Of a DNA stretch of 34,680 nt, positions 1 to 9,335 are shown piece after piece. The notes under the pieces were generated by a model. It made no database searches and was not told the origin of the DNA. It saw only the letters and a list, made by a program, of their open reading frames with translations. How positions within the stretch are numbered: position 1 is the stretch's first letter; each line of letters opens with the position of its first letter. Location: assembly GCA_000310025.1 (NCBI GenBank), contig FN648732.1, positions 1 through 34,680 of the forward strand, given 5' to 3'. The DNA comes from Ectocarpus siliculosus. Taxonomy: Eukaryota; Sar; Phaeophyceae; Ectocarpales; Ectocarpaceae. The position numbers and the translations under genes were made by a program.

Positions 1-41
1 CCCCCGTCCCTTCGTTTTGGCTGGTGCTCTGATCCCAGTGT

Positions 42-246
42 TTATAGGCTCAAGAATTCTGGCATTATTTTTCTAATCTTCTACGTGAAAAATGATGAAA
101 ACCCGAGACAATATAGATCACATGTAGACGAACCGTACCTCCACTCTTCTGGGTCCCGCCCCTACGATGTCCCTATACGATACTCGAATTCACGACTCAG
201 CCAATCCGGTACGAGAATAGCCTCTTCCGAGCTATCTGAAAACCAC
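42..246 (-). repeat. DIRS/Ngaro terminal repeat, copy B2
   Basis: This 205-bp segment is nearly identical to 3464-3668; both begin at ttataggctcaag and end at ctgaaaaccac, and sequence outside these edges differs. The other copy starts just after the stop of the tyrosine recombinase frame of the retrotransposon at 3464-10149. This copy therefore fits the distal B repeat of a split direct repeat (A1-genes-B1-A2-B2). An alternative is a remnant of a second element of the same family in tandem. The DNA at 1-41 is not shared and I see nothing in it. Confidence 0.75.
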
Positions 247-335
247 TATTAAACTACTACTACTACGTGGAAAACTACACGACGTTGACCCGATCAACTT
301 TGTGCAACCTGATTCCCTCCCTCTCTTGAGCGCTA

Positions 336-358
336 CAGAACCGGCCCGCACTTAAGAA
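336..358 (+). repeat. Left TIR of the pogo-like transposon
   Basis: This 23-bp terminal inverted repeat begins CAGAACCGG, is preceded by TA, and is a perfect complement of 3209-3231. Several AAGAA motifs follow within 150 bp and may be transposase-binding repeats. Confidence 0.85.
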
Positions 359-2034
359 TATGGACGTTAATTAAGAATTTGAGCCTCAAAAAATCCAATT
401 TTTAAGAATTTGCCCGTAAGAACACGTGCTCAGATCGGACCTGCTGTTGAGAATAAGAACCTCCAGTGAGGTGTACGACTGGTGCAACAGATAAGAACAT
501 ACGACATGACGCGGCGGTGGCGAGAGAAGAACATACACAGATGGAGGAGGAGGGGGGGGGGGGCGTTCCCAGGTTTTTTGCTAGGTAGTTGGTACCTACC
601 TAGACTTTTAGATTTTTTTTTTAGGTGGGGGTCTGTCTGCTGTTCATACACGTCGTGTCCCGTGCCAGCGAGTTTTTTTTTTTACCACGCAACGCGGTGC
701 AGCGTGCCACGAGTTGCCTGCCGTGCAGGGGGATCATGTCCCTGTCCAACCCCCTATCCCATGGGTTGTTGAAGGACCTTGGCAAACTCTCGGAGTTGAA
801 ACAACGAGGACTGATTCTTGACCGTCACTTCGAGACGATAAAGGCACATGTGAAGGCGGGCAACTCCGTTGCGAAGGAGCGATGGGACGCAATCGAGAAC
901 GCATGGGGGCTGAAGCAGACGGGTGTATTCAACGAAGAAGAGTGGATCACGCAGATTGATGGAGAGGCCCAGGGTATTTCCACCAGCACCCGTCCGTCGT
1001 TTTTAACGCCACAAGATGCGGGCGGCGCGCGAGGTGCACCGTCTTCGCACCCACCGCCTGCTACTGCTGCGGCTGCCGGCAAGAGAAAGGTCGCAGATCG
1101 GGGGAAGCAAGCCAGGAATCGAGCTGCCCAAGGTGTTCTAGGTGGGAACATCATCAACGCGTTCGCTCGTGGCAGCGGAAAACCGGTGAGTTCAGTCGTC
1201 TGACAACTCTGTTGCTGTGATGATGTACATATATACAGCAGTCGTACGGCGGTCCAGCCGCTGTATGTATGTAGTGTAGATACAGCAAGAGTGCTCCTGC
1301 TGCTGCTGTTGTTTAAAAAAAAACGCGGTGGTGATGAAATGAAAAATCGAGAGAAAAAACTACTCTGTCACAGGTTGGTGTAAACGACTGACTTTCAGCA
1401 TGGCGTATATGTATGTGTACAACTTTTTCAAATATTCTCCGTTTGCCTCACGTTTTTGAGGAAGGCAAGGACGGCACAGTAGACACAGTGGCGAAAAAGA
1501 ACGCGTACACGAGCGCCGTCCCAACCGTATTTTGTAACCTTTTTTTTGCAGCACCGTGATACAAACACACGAGAGACGGTCATGTAATCACCCCCCGCCC
1601 CATCTGCATAGATTTATATATTTTGCCATCGACATCCACGCAATTTCAGGTCCACAGCTCGTTGAATCACCTGCACTTCAATTCCGCCCTTCTCCTACCG
1701 CGCCGTGCAGATTGAGCGGACTCGCGGTGGTGTCACAGAGCATGTGTCGGGCATCAACTTCCCACCTCCGGCCCCAGAGCGGCGCCTACCGTGCACTCAC
1801 TGTCCCATGACCTTCGTGAACGAGCAAGGACTTGGGATCCACGTGAAAACACAGCACAGCAATGCAAACATGTCCAACGGCTTGCGGCTGCAGCGGATGC
1901 TGGGGAAGACTCCCAAAGGGCATGTTCAGCCGTGGGAAGAAGCCGGGCCTGGACGTTGTTGGCACGTGAAGGTCGATGGTGCCAGGGGGGCGGCTTCGTT
2001 TGTCCTCCAACGGAAGCGCTTCCGCGATCTCGAC

Positions 2035-2051
2035 TTAGGGTTAGGGTTAGG
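2035..2051 (+). repeat. Interstitial telomere-like (TTAGGG)n tract
   Basis: The sequence is TTAGGG, TTAGGG, TTAGG. It lies at the point where the transposase frame changes, between the zinc-finger part and the C-terminal part. A similar shorter tract (tagggttaggg) is at about 33730-33740. Confidence 0.8.
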
Positions 2052-2334
2052 TACCGACACCGCCTTTTCGAAAAGTGCGGGATGGCGATGACCGTGGACG
2101 GCTCAGGCGATGATCGAATCACCTTGGAGGGTTTGGACCAGCCGTACACCTTCGCAAACGATGAAGACTCCAGCGAGAACGAAGGAGGTTCGGAGGACGG
2201 CAGCGATGGGCCCGAGGGGAAGGAGGAGGAGGGCGCCGGAAGGCGCGAGCCGGTCGTCGGGGATGAGCGCAACGGTGCCAACAGCGGGGAGGGCATGGAG
2301 GGCGCTGGATACAGCGATGAAGACGACGACAGTA

Positions 2335-2455
2335 AGTTTGATTGGCACTACATAGACTACAGTTAATTCATTGTCCTTTTAGTTCATCTTGACGACAGTT
2401 TGATTGGCACTACAAGACTACAGTTAATTCATTGTCCTTTTTGTTCATCTTTCCT
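2335..2455 (+). repeat. About 62-bp tandem duplication inside an intron
   Basis: The segment from agtttgattggcactac through ttgttcatctt occurs twice in direct tandem (about 2335-2390 and 2397-2452) with only small differences. It falls in the proposed last intron of the pogo-like transposase gene, just after the donor site. Confidence 0.8.
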
Positions 2456-3208
2456 TGTGCTGTTTGGGATATTGCTGATATTCTGTTTCCGCGTCACGTC
2501 TACGAACAAATGGTGTGTTCACTTCAGTTGAGTAACGGCGATGACACCCGTACGTTCCTTCTCGTGTTTCACGGTACCCTTTCGTCGCAGACATGTCTCA
2601 ATCCCAGACCGACGAGCTAGCTCTTTTGGACGAGGACGACAGCATGGACCCAGACGACCCGGAGGACGAGACGCAGGGAATGGAGATCCCGGCGGGCTTT
2701 CGCCTTCAAGAATTTACCCCCGCTGCTCTTGACAGATTGCTTTTGCAACGTGGAGTGCTTGTTCGGCTGGGCATGGGGTGGTTCGGTGGGTTGATCATTC
2801 AGCAATCTCCGCAGCGCCACCTGTACGACTACTGTGTGCAGCTGGAAGTAGACCACAGTACGCGCAAGATGAAGCTGCCCTTAGACAAGTACAGCGGAGA
2901 TCCGGACGCGGCGGTAGGCTCATGGGTTTTGCTTGAGAGCGTCAGTAGGGCGGGAAGGGTACGCACCCCCAACGTCACTCTTGTGGACCAAGACGGTTGA
3001 CAGTTGCCCCATGGGGGGGAGTTTGCGGGTATGAAACTCTGCCTCGAGTGCAGTTGAGTAGTGCACCAATTGAGCAATCGATGATAAAATAAGAACAAGA
3101 ACACCGTTTCTGGAGACAACTTGACGACGAAATAAGAACCTGGCAAATAAGAACTTGAGCTCGGCTTGGGGCAGCCAACAAGAAGCGAGCCTCGCTCCAA
3201 ATAAGAGG

Positions 3209-3231
3209 TTCTTAAGTGCGGGCCGGTTCTG
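3209..3231 (-). repeat. Right TIR of the pogo-like transposon
   Basis: This is the perfect inverse complement of 336-358, followed by the TA target duplication at 3232-3233. Confidence 0.85.
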
Positions 3232-3247
3232 TAGGGTGGGCGGGTGG

Positions 3248-3359
3248 GAAAATCGATCAAGGCCCTAACTTCCACGCTCCTTCCTCTCGCTTCCTCAACT
3301 AATTGTTTGACTGCACTACTAGCCTTCTCTTCCCCGAGACGCGGGTGCACAAGAAGACT
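3248..3359 (-). repeat. DIRS/Ngaro terminal repeat, copy A2
   Basis: This 112-bp segment (gaaaatcgatcaagg to aagaagact) matches 10038-10149 with only a few substitutions. The 10038 copy sits immediately upstream of the gag start, so this is the second copy of the 5' terminal repeat (A2), as in Ngaro/PAT-type split direct repeats. Confidence 0.78.
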
Positions 3360-3372
3360 GAAGACTTTGCAC

Positions 3373-3401
3373 GCAGGGGACGCTCAGCGCCCGTCCCCTG
3401 C
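3373..3401. other. Stem-loop at the A2/B1 junction
   Basis: Perfect 10-bp arms gcaggggacg (3373-3382) and cgtcccctgc (3392-3401) enclose a 9-nt loop. It lies in the 104-bp spacer between A2 and B1 of the DIRS-like element. Its role is unknown; a place in forming or resolving the circular intermediate of YR retrotransposons is a guess. Confidence 0.6.
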
Positions 3402-3463
3402 TTTCTTTCGAATTCAACAACGCCTTCCACAAACAACGCTTTCCTTCTGAACGCTACATTTTG

Positions 3464-3668
3464 TTATAGGCTCAAGAATTCTGGCATTATTTTTCTAATC
3501 TTCTACGTGAAAAATGATGAAAACCCGAGACAATATAGATCACAAGTAGACGAACCGTACCTCCACTCTCCTGGGTCCCGCCCCTACGATGTCCCTATAC
3601 GATACTCGAATTCACGACTCAGCCAATCCGGTACGAGAATAGCCTCTTCCGAGCTATCTGAAAACCAC
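3464..3668 (-). repeat. DIRS/Ngaro terminal repeat, copy B1
   Basis: This is the 205-bp partner of 42-246. Its inner edge (3668) lies about 28 bp beyond the recombinase stop codon at 3696-3698, as expected for a 3' terminal repeat. Confidence 0.75.
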
Positions 3669-3695
3669 GCCATTGTGCAGGCTGAGTGTACTGTT

Positions 3696-4926
3696 TTACT
3701 CTCTTCTTCCTCCTGTAAGTCCCACGGAAACCGCTTCTGGTCCTTCTCCCGCTTCCCTTACGTACACCATGAACGCTCGAGACTTCCAGCGCCTAGCCCG
3801 CTGAATCTGTAAGTCCGACACGCCTTGCGCGGCTAATTGCGTGGCGCCACCAATGCGACCCGAGTGCAATGCGTACTGTGCCGGATCCTTCTCTGCACAA
3901 GCAACCATCCTCCTCAGCGCGACTACAGCTTCCAAGCGAGTAACCACCTTCCACCCAGATGCACCCATCCTCGTCATCAAAGGGGCACGTCCGGGAAGGC
4001 TCGGGTGTACGTTCAGGAGCTCCACGATCGCTTCGAAGGCTCCGAAAGGCGCCCTACCAGATTCCTCCCACCTCGGGCTGCGGGTGCATGTAATCGTGCA
4101 TCCCTCTCGATTCTGATCTGCTTTTGACGCCACGAAATGAATCCTGACTGAATCCGCGCGCGCTCTATCTTCAGTCTCCACTTGGATATCTCCTTGAAAG
4201 AACCTCAAGCAGTCACGCGTCAAACAGAAATCTGGATGGACGAGGCCGTTCGCGTACGCGAACAATTCCGAAGCTCGGCACAGGAGAAAATACGACAGCG
4301 TCAGTCCTAACCAAAACGTTTCCTCCATCCGGAGCGCTCGCAACCGTGTGGTAGCCTTGCGACAACATCGACCACGTGAGGGGCAACCTCACTTGCGCTT
4401 GCTTGCCCGTCATCCCTCGAATGCGATAAATCCCTTTCCATGCCGCCGTAATCATACAGTGCGACGTGGGAGGCTCCCACCCCGTACATAGCTTATGGTA
4501 AAACTTGATAGCCGCAAGGTATTCCCGAACTGTGGACTGCTGGTTGTTGAACGAAAACAAACGACATGTCATAAATTCGAGGAGGAGCGCGACGATCTCG
4601 GGCTCGTCCATCGAATTCAACCATGGTTCTTTGCCCTTGTGTTTCATAAATTCCAACCACGTCTTCCACTTCGCGGCATACACCTTGTGCGTGCTTCCCC
4701 CGATCGACGCGCTCACTAAAGTATCCAGCAACCGCGCGACTTCCGTGCTCATCCCCCCTCCTTCCTGCCCTGTTCCTGAAGCGTCCGTAAGCGGAGGGTT
4801 CGAGGAAACGTTGGAGGTCACGGGGGTTGTTTGGTCGATGATTTTTAGTGAGGTGTCATCATGAGATTCCACAACGTTCGATCGTGACGGGGTTGTAGGT
4901 TCTTTTTCTGCAGTACGAAGGAACAC
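3696..4926 (-). pseudogene. Tyrosine recombinase of the DIRS-like element (frameshifted)
   Basis: Two overlapping minus-strand frames, 4926-4213 and 4343-3696, together make a phage-integrase-like protein. The first holds the N-terminal core-binding region (STHKVYAAKWKTWLEF ... REYLAAIKFYHKLC). The second holds the catalytic domain with Arg in LLCRASELF, a Lys in VASKADQN, the H-x-x-R box in LHSGRIGGATQLA, Trp in ARRWKS and the nucleophile Tyr in FMVYVREAG, so all residues of the R-K-H-R-(H/W)-Y set are visible. The frame changes near 4320, a single indel. The enzyme would insert the circular double-stranded DNA copy of the retrotransposon. Its start overlaps the end of the RNase H frame (4845) by about 80 bp, a compact arrangement usual in this group. 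Confidence 0.85.
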
Positions 4927-6989
4927 ACTTTTTCTCCGCGTGAACCGAGTGGTATCTCACGCCAATCGTTTGTGTTGGTGAATTGTCGGACCCTATCGGC
5001 TAGTTCCGACCTCGGCCATCGAGAGATCCCGTCCGCGAGCGTGTTTTTTACGCCCGGGAGGTTTGCCTCGTAACTCCATTCTCCCGAAATCTCGAGTCGT
5101 CCTAGCATTCTCATCATCAAACACGCGCGTTTGTCTCTGGCCCCGCCGCACCGGTTTGACCATGTGACGGCCGCCATGTTGTCACCGCGCATCAAGACAG
5201 GGTCATTGTTAGTTTGTGGGCGATCCCCTACGAGACTGTGCATTACCCGGGCGGTCACTACCATGCCCACGAGTTCGAGTAGATTGATCGTGACGCTGCA
5301 GGTCTCCCGACGCGCGGCCTTTTGTTTCAATTCGGTTGCGAAGTCCAAGGGCAAGTCGTATCTCCAAAACACCCTTTTTCTCTGGACAGAAGCCGCCAAT
5401 GGCGTCGAAACTAGCGTCTGATAGATAAAGTCGATTTGGCTGGCGTTTTACGACACCGTAGCACGGGGCGTTCAGCGACTCTCCAGCTGTGAGCAATTCG
5501 TGTTCGATTGCCCCCCTGAAAAAATCCAGGTCGTCGTGGAACTCTCTCCCTAGTTCTACAACGTGGCTACAGTTTCTCGTGTGTTTCCTGTGGAGTCCTG
5601 GGAGTCTCAACAACCTCCAGACGAAGTACTTTCCGGCCCGAACCACGTACGTGAGGTTCCACAGCTTCCCGGCTATGCTAAACACTTCTTGCGCTGTCGC
5701 TTCACGCTTGTGGCGCGGCCAGTCGATTTCTAAGGCTGTTTTATCGCCTCTGCTTTCCTCGTCGTCAAAGAGATTTTTAGCTCGTGCGTGCGAGTCGATG
5801 ACGAACCCTAAGAATTCAAGCTGCGTGTCCCAGTTCGAACTCTTCTTCGGCGCGAGTATAGGAGTCTCCCCCGGTTCTCCCGGGCCGAACAAGCGAACGT
5901 AGTCTGATGCTAAAGACGCGGACACAGTCAGCGCTGACAGGTCGTCGGCCGATTGCTGGGTTCTCAGGAGGCCGTGATCATCTATGTAAACGACTGACAT
6001 GAAATTGCTCGACCGATCGCCTCCTTTTGTGGCGTGAACTGTGGCGTCATCCGGCACGGGCGTAGGGTCGCCTTCCTCCCACGGTTCGATGATTCTTACG
6101 TGATTCATCATGTTTACTCCTGCGGGCAGCAACTGCACGTTGTCGAGATTGGTATTACAGTGCGAGTGTTCAGCCGCGGAAGCCATAGCTCCGAAATGTC
6201 CCAGTGAGCCGGTCCAACCGAAAGTCAGGCGGAAATCGATGACGACGAGGTCGTCGACTACGTAGCTGAAGTTGTGTGCTTGCTCAGGTTCTACTCGAAC
6301 GTTGCGATAGGCGTCGTTGACGTCCGTCGTTGACATGAGGATGCGCAGCTTTGGGTTTTTGGCTCGCAGGCTAACTAGCTCCGACAGGAATTTTGGCAGG
6401 GCTTCGGCGCAGAGGCTAGGGGGTACACTGTCGTCGTCTGTGTCAGCGTTGAGTCCTCCTTTTACTCCTTTGTTGTCAGCGTCGAAAGGCAAGTCATTGA
6501 TTATCCTAACCTTGTGGGTAACGACCGCTCCCGGGTAACGACCGCTCCCAACGGCGACACGCGCATGTTTGGGACTTCATACGCCGCCGATTTTTGAATA
6601 ACGAGGCATCTCTCTCTACGTACGTCCTCTGCGAGTTTTTTCCAAATGACTGGTAGGTGCTCGTCAGCCGACCGGTGGTTTCCGTAGTTCAGTGCGCTTG
6701 CAAGGTCGGCTTTGGACGGGGGGGCAATCACTGGTACCCCTCCAGTAACGATTGTCATCAGCTCTTCGATCTGTGAAAACCTTTCAGGTCCCCGAAATAT
6801 TGTCTGACGTGGTTCGGGTCTACCGGTGGTGTAACCAGGGTTCCGCCGAGCGACCGTGCTACCTTCCCTACCAAACCACGGTTGTCTCGCATCATTTGCG
6901 TGCAAACCTCTGCTAGTTGATACAGAATTCGTTCTCTCTCTGGTTGTTCGAGGTTTGTTTTTCCGAGTGTTGCTCTGTCCTCGTACCAC
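4845..6989 (-). pseudogene. Reverse transcriptase/RNase H of the DIRS-like element (frameshifted)
   Basis: The coding order on the minus strand runs through frames 6989-6501, 6492-5209 and 5399-4845. The RT core is visible: STTDVNDAYRNVRV, then FGWTGSLGHFGAMAS, then the catalytic box VVYIDDHG (Y-x-D-D type), then LEFLGFVIDSHA. RNase H follows with its acidic residues: Asp in LYLSDASFDAIGG, Glu in INLLELVGMV, Asp in MRGDNMAAV and Asp in TLADGISRW. Breaks are a 17-bp tandem duplication (6516-6549) at the start of the RT core and a one-base shift near 5385, between the first RNase H Asp and the rest. The protein would copy the element RNA. The family is clear; the copy is inactive. Confidence 0.85.
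6516..6549 (-). repeat. 17-bp perfect tandem duplication that breaks the RT frame
   Basis: The 17-mer gggtaacgaccgctccc occurs twice back to back (6516-6532 and 6533-6549). Seventeen is not a multiple of three. The protein reads into the duplication in one frame (MRVSPLGAVV) and resumes in another with THKVRIINDLPF. Confidence 0.92.
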
Positions 6990-7702
6990 CTCGCCACGTG
7001 TTTTCGCTGTGTTTCACTGCGCCCTTGGCCATTGGGAATCGATGATGACCCGACGTGGGGAGGGCTACGATGACGCAAGACTCGCTGTTCCGTGCTGTTG
7101 GTCGAGCGCAGTCCTACAGGTTGTGTATTGCGCTGGAGCTGCTGCGTAGGGGGGAAGTGTGCGTGGTGCGTGAGAGACGGTTGTCGTCGTAGTGCCGACC
7201 CTTGGACCTTTGCTGGTAGGGTGGGACTTCGAGGACAGGTCGTGTCTGACGCGCCAGGCGCGGTGACCGAAGTGACAAGCGTCGATTGTGCCTCGTCTGG
7301 TACACGTGCCTCGTGGGATTGTGTGCGAGACGGGTGATGCGTCGCCGCTGACGCGTTCAAGGCTGCAAGCGGCGTTGGAGACGTTGGCTGCAGCGCGTCT
7401 GACACTGAAAACCCCGGGGGGCGTGTGAGAGGCGAGGCGAGCCCCGTGTCCGAAACGCAGACTTCTACGCGTTGTGGTAGAGACGAAAGTCTCCCTGTGT
7501 CCGACACACCTACGTCTGCAGGTTGTGTGGGAGACAGGTGACATGACATGTCTACCATTCTGGTAAGCGGTGATGCCCGTCGGCCTGCTTCGCGTGCTCG
7601 TGGCGGGATCTCGTCAATTCGTGTAGGAAAACGGTGGTTGTGTCGACATTTCGAGGGCGCCGGGCCTGGAGTGTGGGGACAACCTACTATCCGATCGTAC
7701 AA
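6758..7702 (-). pseudogene. N-terminal part of the RT reading frame (Pro/Ser/Thr-rich repeats, then helical region)
   Basis: This 314-codon minus-strand frame begins in the 685-bp repeat and ends just upstream of the RT core. Residues up to about 180 are low complexity, with a roughly 20-residue motif around VSDTG..SPL.. repeated several times. The C-terminal third reads like ordinary protein (QLAEVCTQMMRDNRGLVGK ... VDPNHVRQYFGDLKG). The homologous reading then continues in the next frame (FSQIEELMTIVTGG) after an indel near 6785. It is probably the N-terminal extension of the RT polyprotein. The ATG at 7702 arises within the repeat and may not be the real start. Confidence 0.55.
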
Positions 7703-9185
7703 GTGGGCGAGATTCGGCTACGTCGAGGTTTGTGGAGCTATCAGACGGGTGAGTGTGGATGGTCCACCTATACCTTGCTGCGCGACCGCTGCTGCTCAAC
7801 GTGAGTTGTATATTGCGCTGGAGCTGCTGTGTAGGGGGGAAGTGTGCGTGATGCGTGAGAGACGGTTGTCGTCGTAGTGCCGACCCTTGGACCTTTGCTG
7901 GTAGGGTGGGACTTCGAGGACAGGTCGTGTCTGACGCGCCAGGCGCGGTGACCGAAGTGACAAGCGTCGATTGTGCCTCGTCTGGTACACGTGCCTCTTG
8001 GGATTGTGTGCGAGACGGGTGATGCGTCGCCGCTGACGCGTTCAAGGCTGCAAGCGGCGTTGGAGACGTTGGCTGCAGCGCGTCTGACACTGAAAACCCC
8101 GGGGGGCGTGTGAGAGGCGAGGCGAGCCCCGTGTCCGAAACGCAGACTTCTACGCGTTGTGGTAGAGACGAAAGTCTCCCTGTGTCCGACACACCTACGT
8201 CTGCAGGTTGTGTGGGAGACAGGTGACATGACATGTCTACCATTCTGGTAAGCGGTGATGCCCGTCGGCCTGCTTCGCGTGCTCGTGGCGGGATCTCGTC
8301 AATTCGCGTAGGAAAACGGTGGTTGTGTCGACATTTCGAGGGCGCCGGGCCTGGAGTGTGGGGACAACCTACTATCCGATCGTACAAGTGGGCGAGATTC
8401 GGCTACGTCGAGGTTTGTGGAGCTACCAGACGGGTGCGTGTGGATGGTCCACCTATACCTTGCTGCGCGACCGCTGCTGCTCAACGTGAGTTGTATATTG
8501 CGCTGGAGCTGCTGTGTAGGGGTAAAGTGTGCGTGATGTGTGAGAGACGGTTGTCGTCGTAGTGCCGACCCTTGGACCTTTGCTGGTAGGGTGGGACTTC
8601 GAGGACAGGTCGTGTCTGACGCGCCAGGCGCGGTGACCGAAGTGACAAGCGTCGATTGTGCCTCGTCTGGTACACGTGCCTCGTGGGATTGTGTGCGAGA
8701 CGGGTGATGCGTCGCCGCTGACGCGTTCAAGGCTGCAAGCGGCGTTGGAGACGTTGGCTGCAGCGCGTCTGACACTGAAAACCCCGGGGGGTGTGTGAGA
8801 GGCGAGGCGAGCCCCGTGTCCGAATCGCCGACTTCTACGCGTTGTGGTAGAGACGAAAGTCTCCCTGTGTCCGACACACCTACGTCTGCGGGTTGTGTGG
8901 GAGACAGGTGACGTGACATGTCTCTATCATTCTGGTAAGCGGTGATACTCGTTGGCCTGCTTCGCGTGCTCGTGGCGAGATCTCGTCAATTCGTGTAGGA
9001 AAACGGTGGTTGTGTCGACATTTCGAGGGCGCTGGCCCTGGAGTGTGGGGACAACCTAGTATCCGATCGTACAGGTGGGCGAGATTCGGCTACGTCGAGG
9101 TTTGTGGAGCTACCAGACGGGTTCGTGTGGTTGGTCCACCTATACCTTGCTGCGCGACCGCTATATTGCTCAACTTGAGTTGCTC
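7131..9185 (-). repeat. 685-bp unit in three tandem copies
   Basis: The anchor cgctggagctgctg occurs at 7131, 7816 and 8501, exactly 685 bp apart. Copies 1 (7131-7815) and 2 (7816-8500) differ at only a few positions; copy 3 (8501-about 9185) is more diverged at its right end. On the minus strand each copy encodes the same Ser/Pro/Thr-rich segment beginning MYDRIVGCPHTPGP or its equivalent, but 685 is not a multiple of three, so successive copies fall in different frames. The array lies between gag and the RT core. The near identity of copies 1 and 2 implies recent amplification or gene conversion. An assembly artefact is possible. Confidence 0.92.
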
Positions 9186-9335
9186 ACCGTGAAACAGGGC
9201 CGGCGAAACCGACCCCGGCGTGGGCGCGTCCCGAGGCCCCACGGACCTGGCGACGTCGGCGAACCAGGTACCAGCGTGTCCTGACTCCCCTCCCGCACCT
9301 ACTGTCGGCCCTGCCGTATGGCAGAGCCCAACCTG

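Larger units (their letters stand above)
736..3000 (+). pseudogene. Internally deleted pogo-like transposase gene (C2H2 finger, acidic tail)
   Basis: Proposed exons are 736-1185, 1711-about 2050, about 2052-2331 and 2591-3000 (TGA). Junctions are CCG|GTGAGT, GTGCAG|ATT, A|GTAAGT and GTCGCAG|AC. Exon 1 encodes about 150 residues starting MSLSNPLSHG that I do not recognise. Exon 2 carries one C2H2 finger (C-x2-C-x12-H-x4-H) starting CTHCPMTF. After a telomere-like run at 2035-2051 the open frame changes, and the next stretch (about 2070-2140, FEKCGM...VDGSGDD) resembles the C-terminal end of DDE_1 (pogo/Tigger/Jerky) transposases, followed by an acidic Glu/Asp/Gly-rich tail. The last exon encodes an unrecognised domain ending VTLVDQDG. 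The DDE catalytic core is absent, so I infer an internal deletion at the telomere-like run. The exon structure is a prediction. Confidence 0.5.
336..3231 (+). mobile_element. pogo/Tc1-mariner-like DNA transposon with TA target duplication
   Basis: The ends are a perfect 23-bp inverted repeat: CAGAACCGGCCCGCACTTAA plus GAA at 336-358, and its complement at 3209-3231. Each is flanked by TA (334-335 and 3232-3233), the target duplication expected of the Tc1/mariner/pogo superfamily. Both subterminal regions are rich in ATAAGAAC-like motifs (for example near 445, 491, 3091, 3131 and 3147). The 2.9-kb interior holds a split reading frame with a C2H2 finger and a stretch like the C-terminal end of DDE_1 transposases, but no catalytic core. 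It is probably an internally deleted, non-autonomous copy. It lies between the B2 and A2 repeats of the DIRS-like element, so it is a later insertion. Boundaries and TSD are read directly; the superfamily is inferred. Confidence 0.8.

Noticed and set aside
1705-2091. Stand-alone C2H2 zinc-finger gene
   Set aside because: It lies between TIRs with TA duplications and splices in phase with a neighbouring exon, so it is treated as part of the transposon.
2829-3350. Minus-strand frame sharing residues with the frame at 10188-9727
   Set aside because: The shared part is terminal repeat A (A1/A2); the gag start lies inside the repeat edge, so the match is noncoding DNA read as protein.
7614-8387. 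Second and third 'genes' starting MYDRIVGCPH (also 8299-8919)
   Set aside because: They are copies of the 685-bp repeat, not separate genes.
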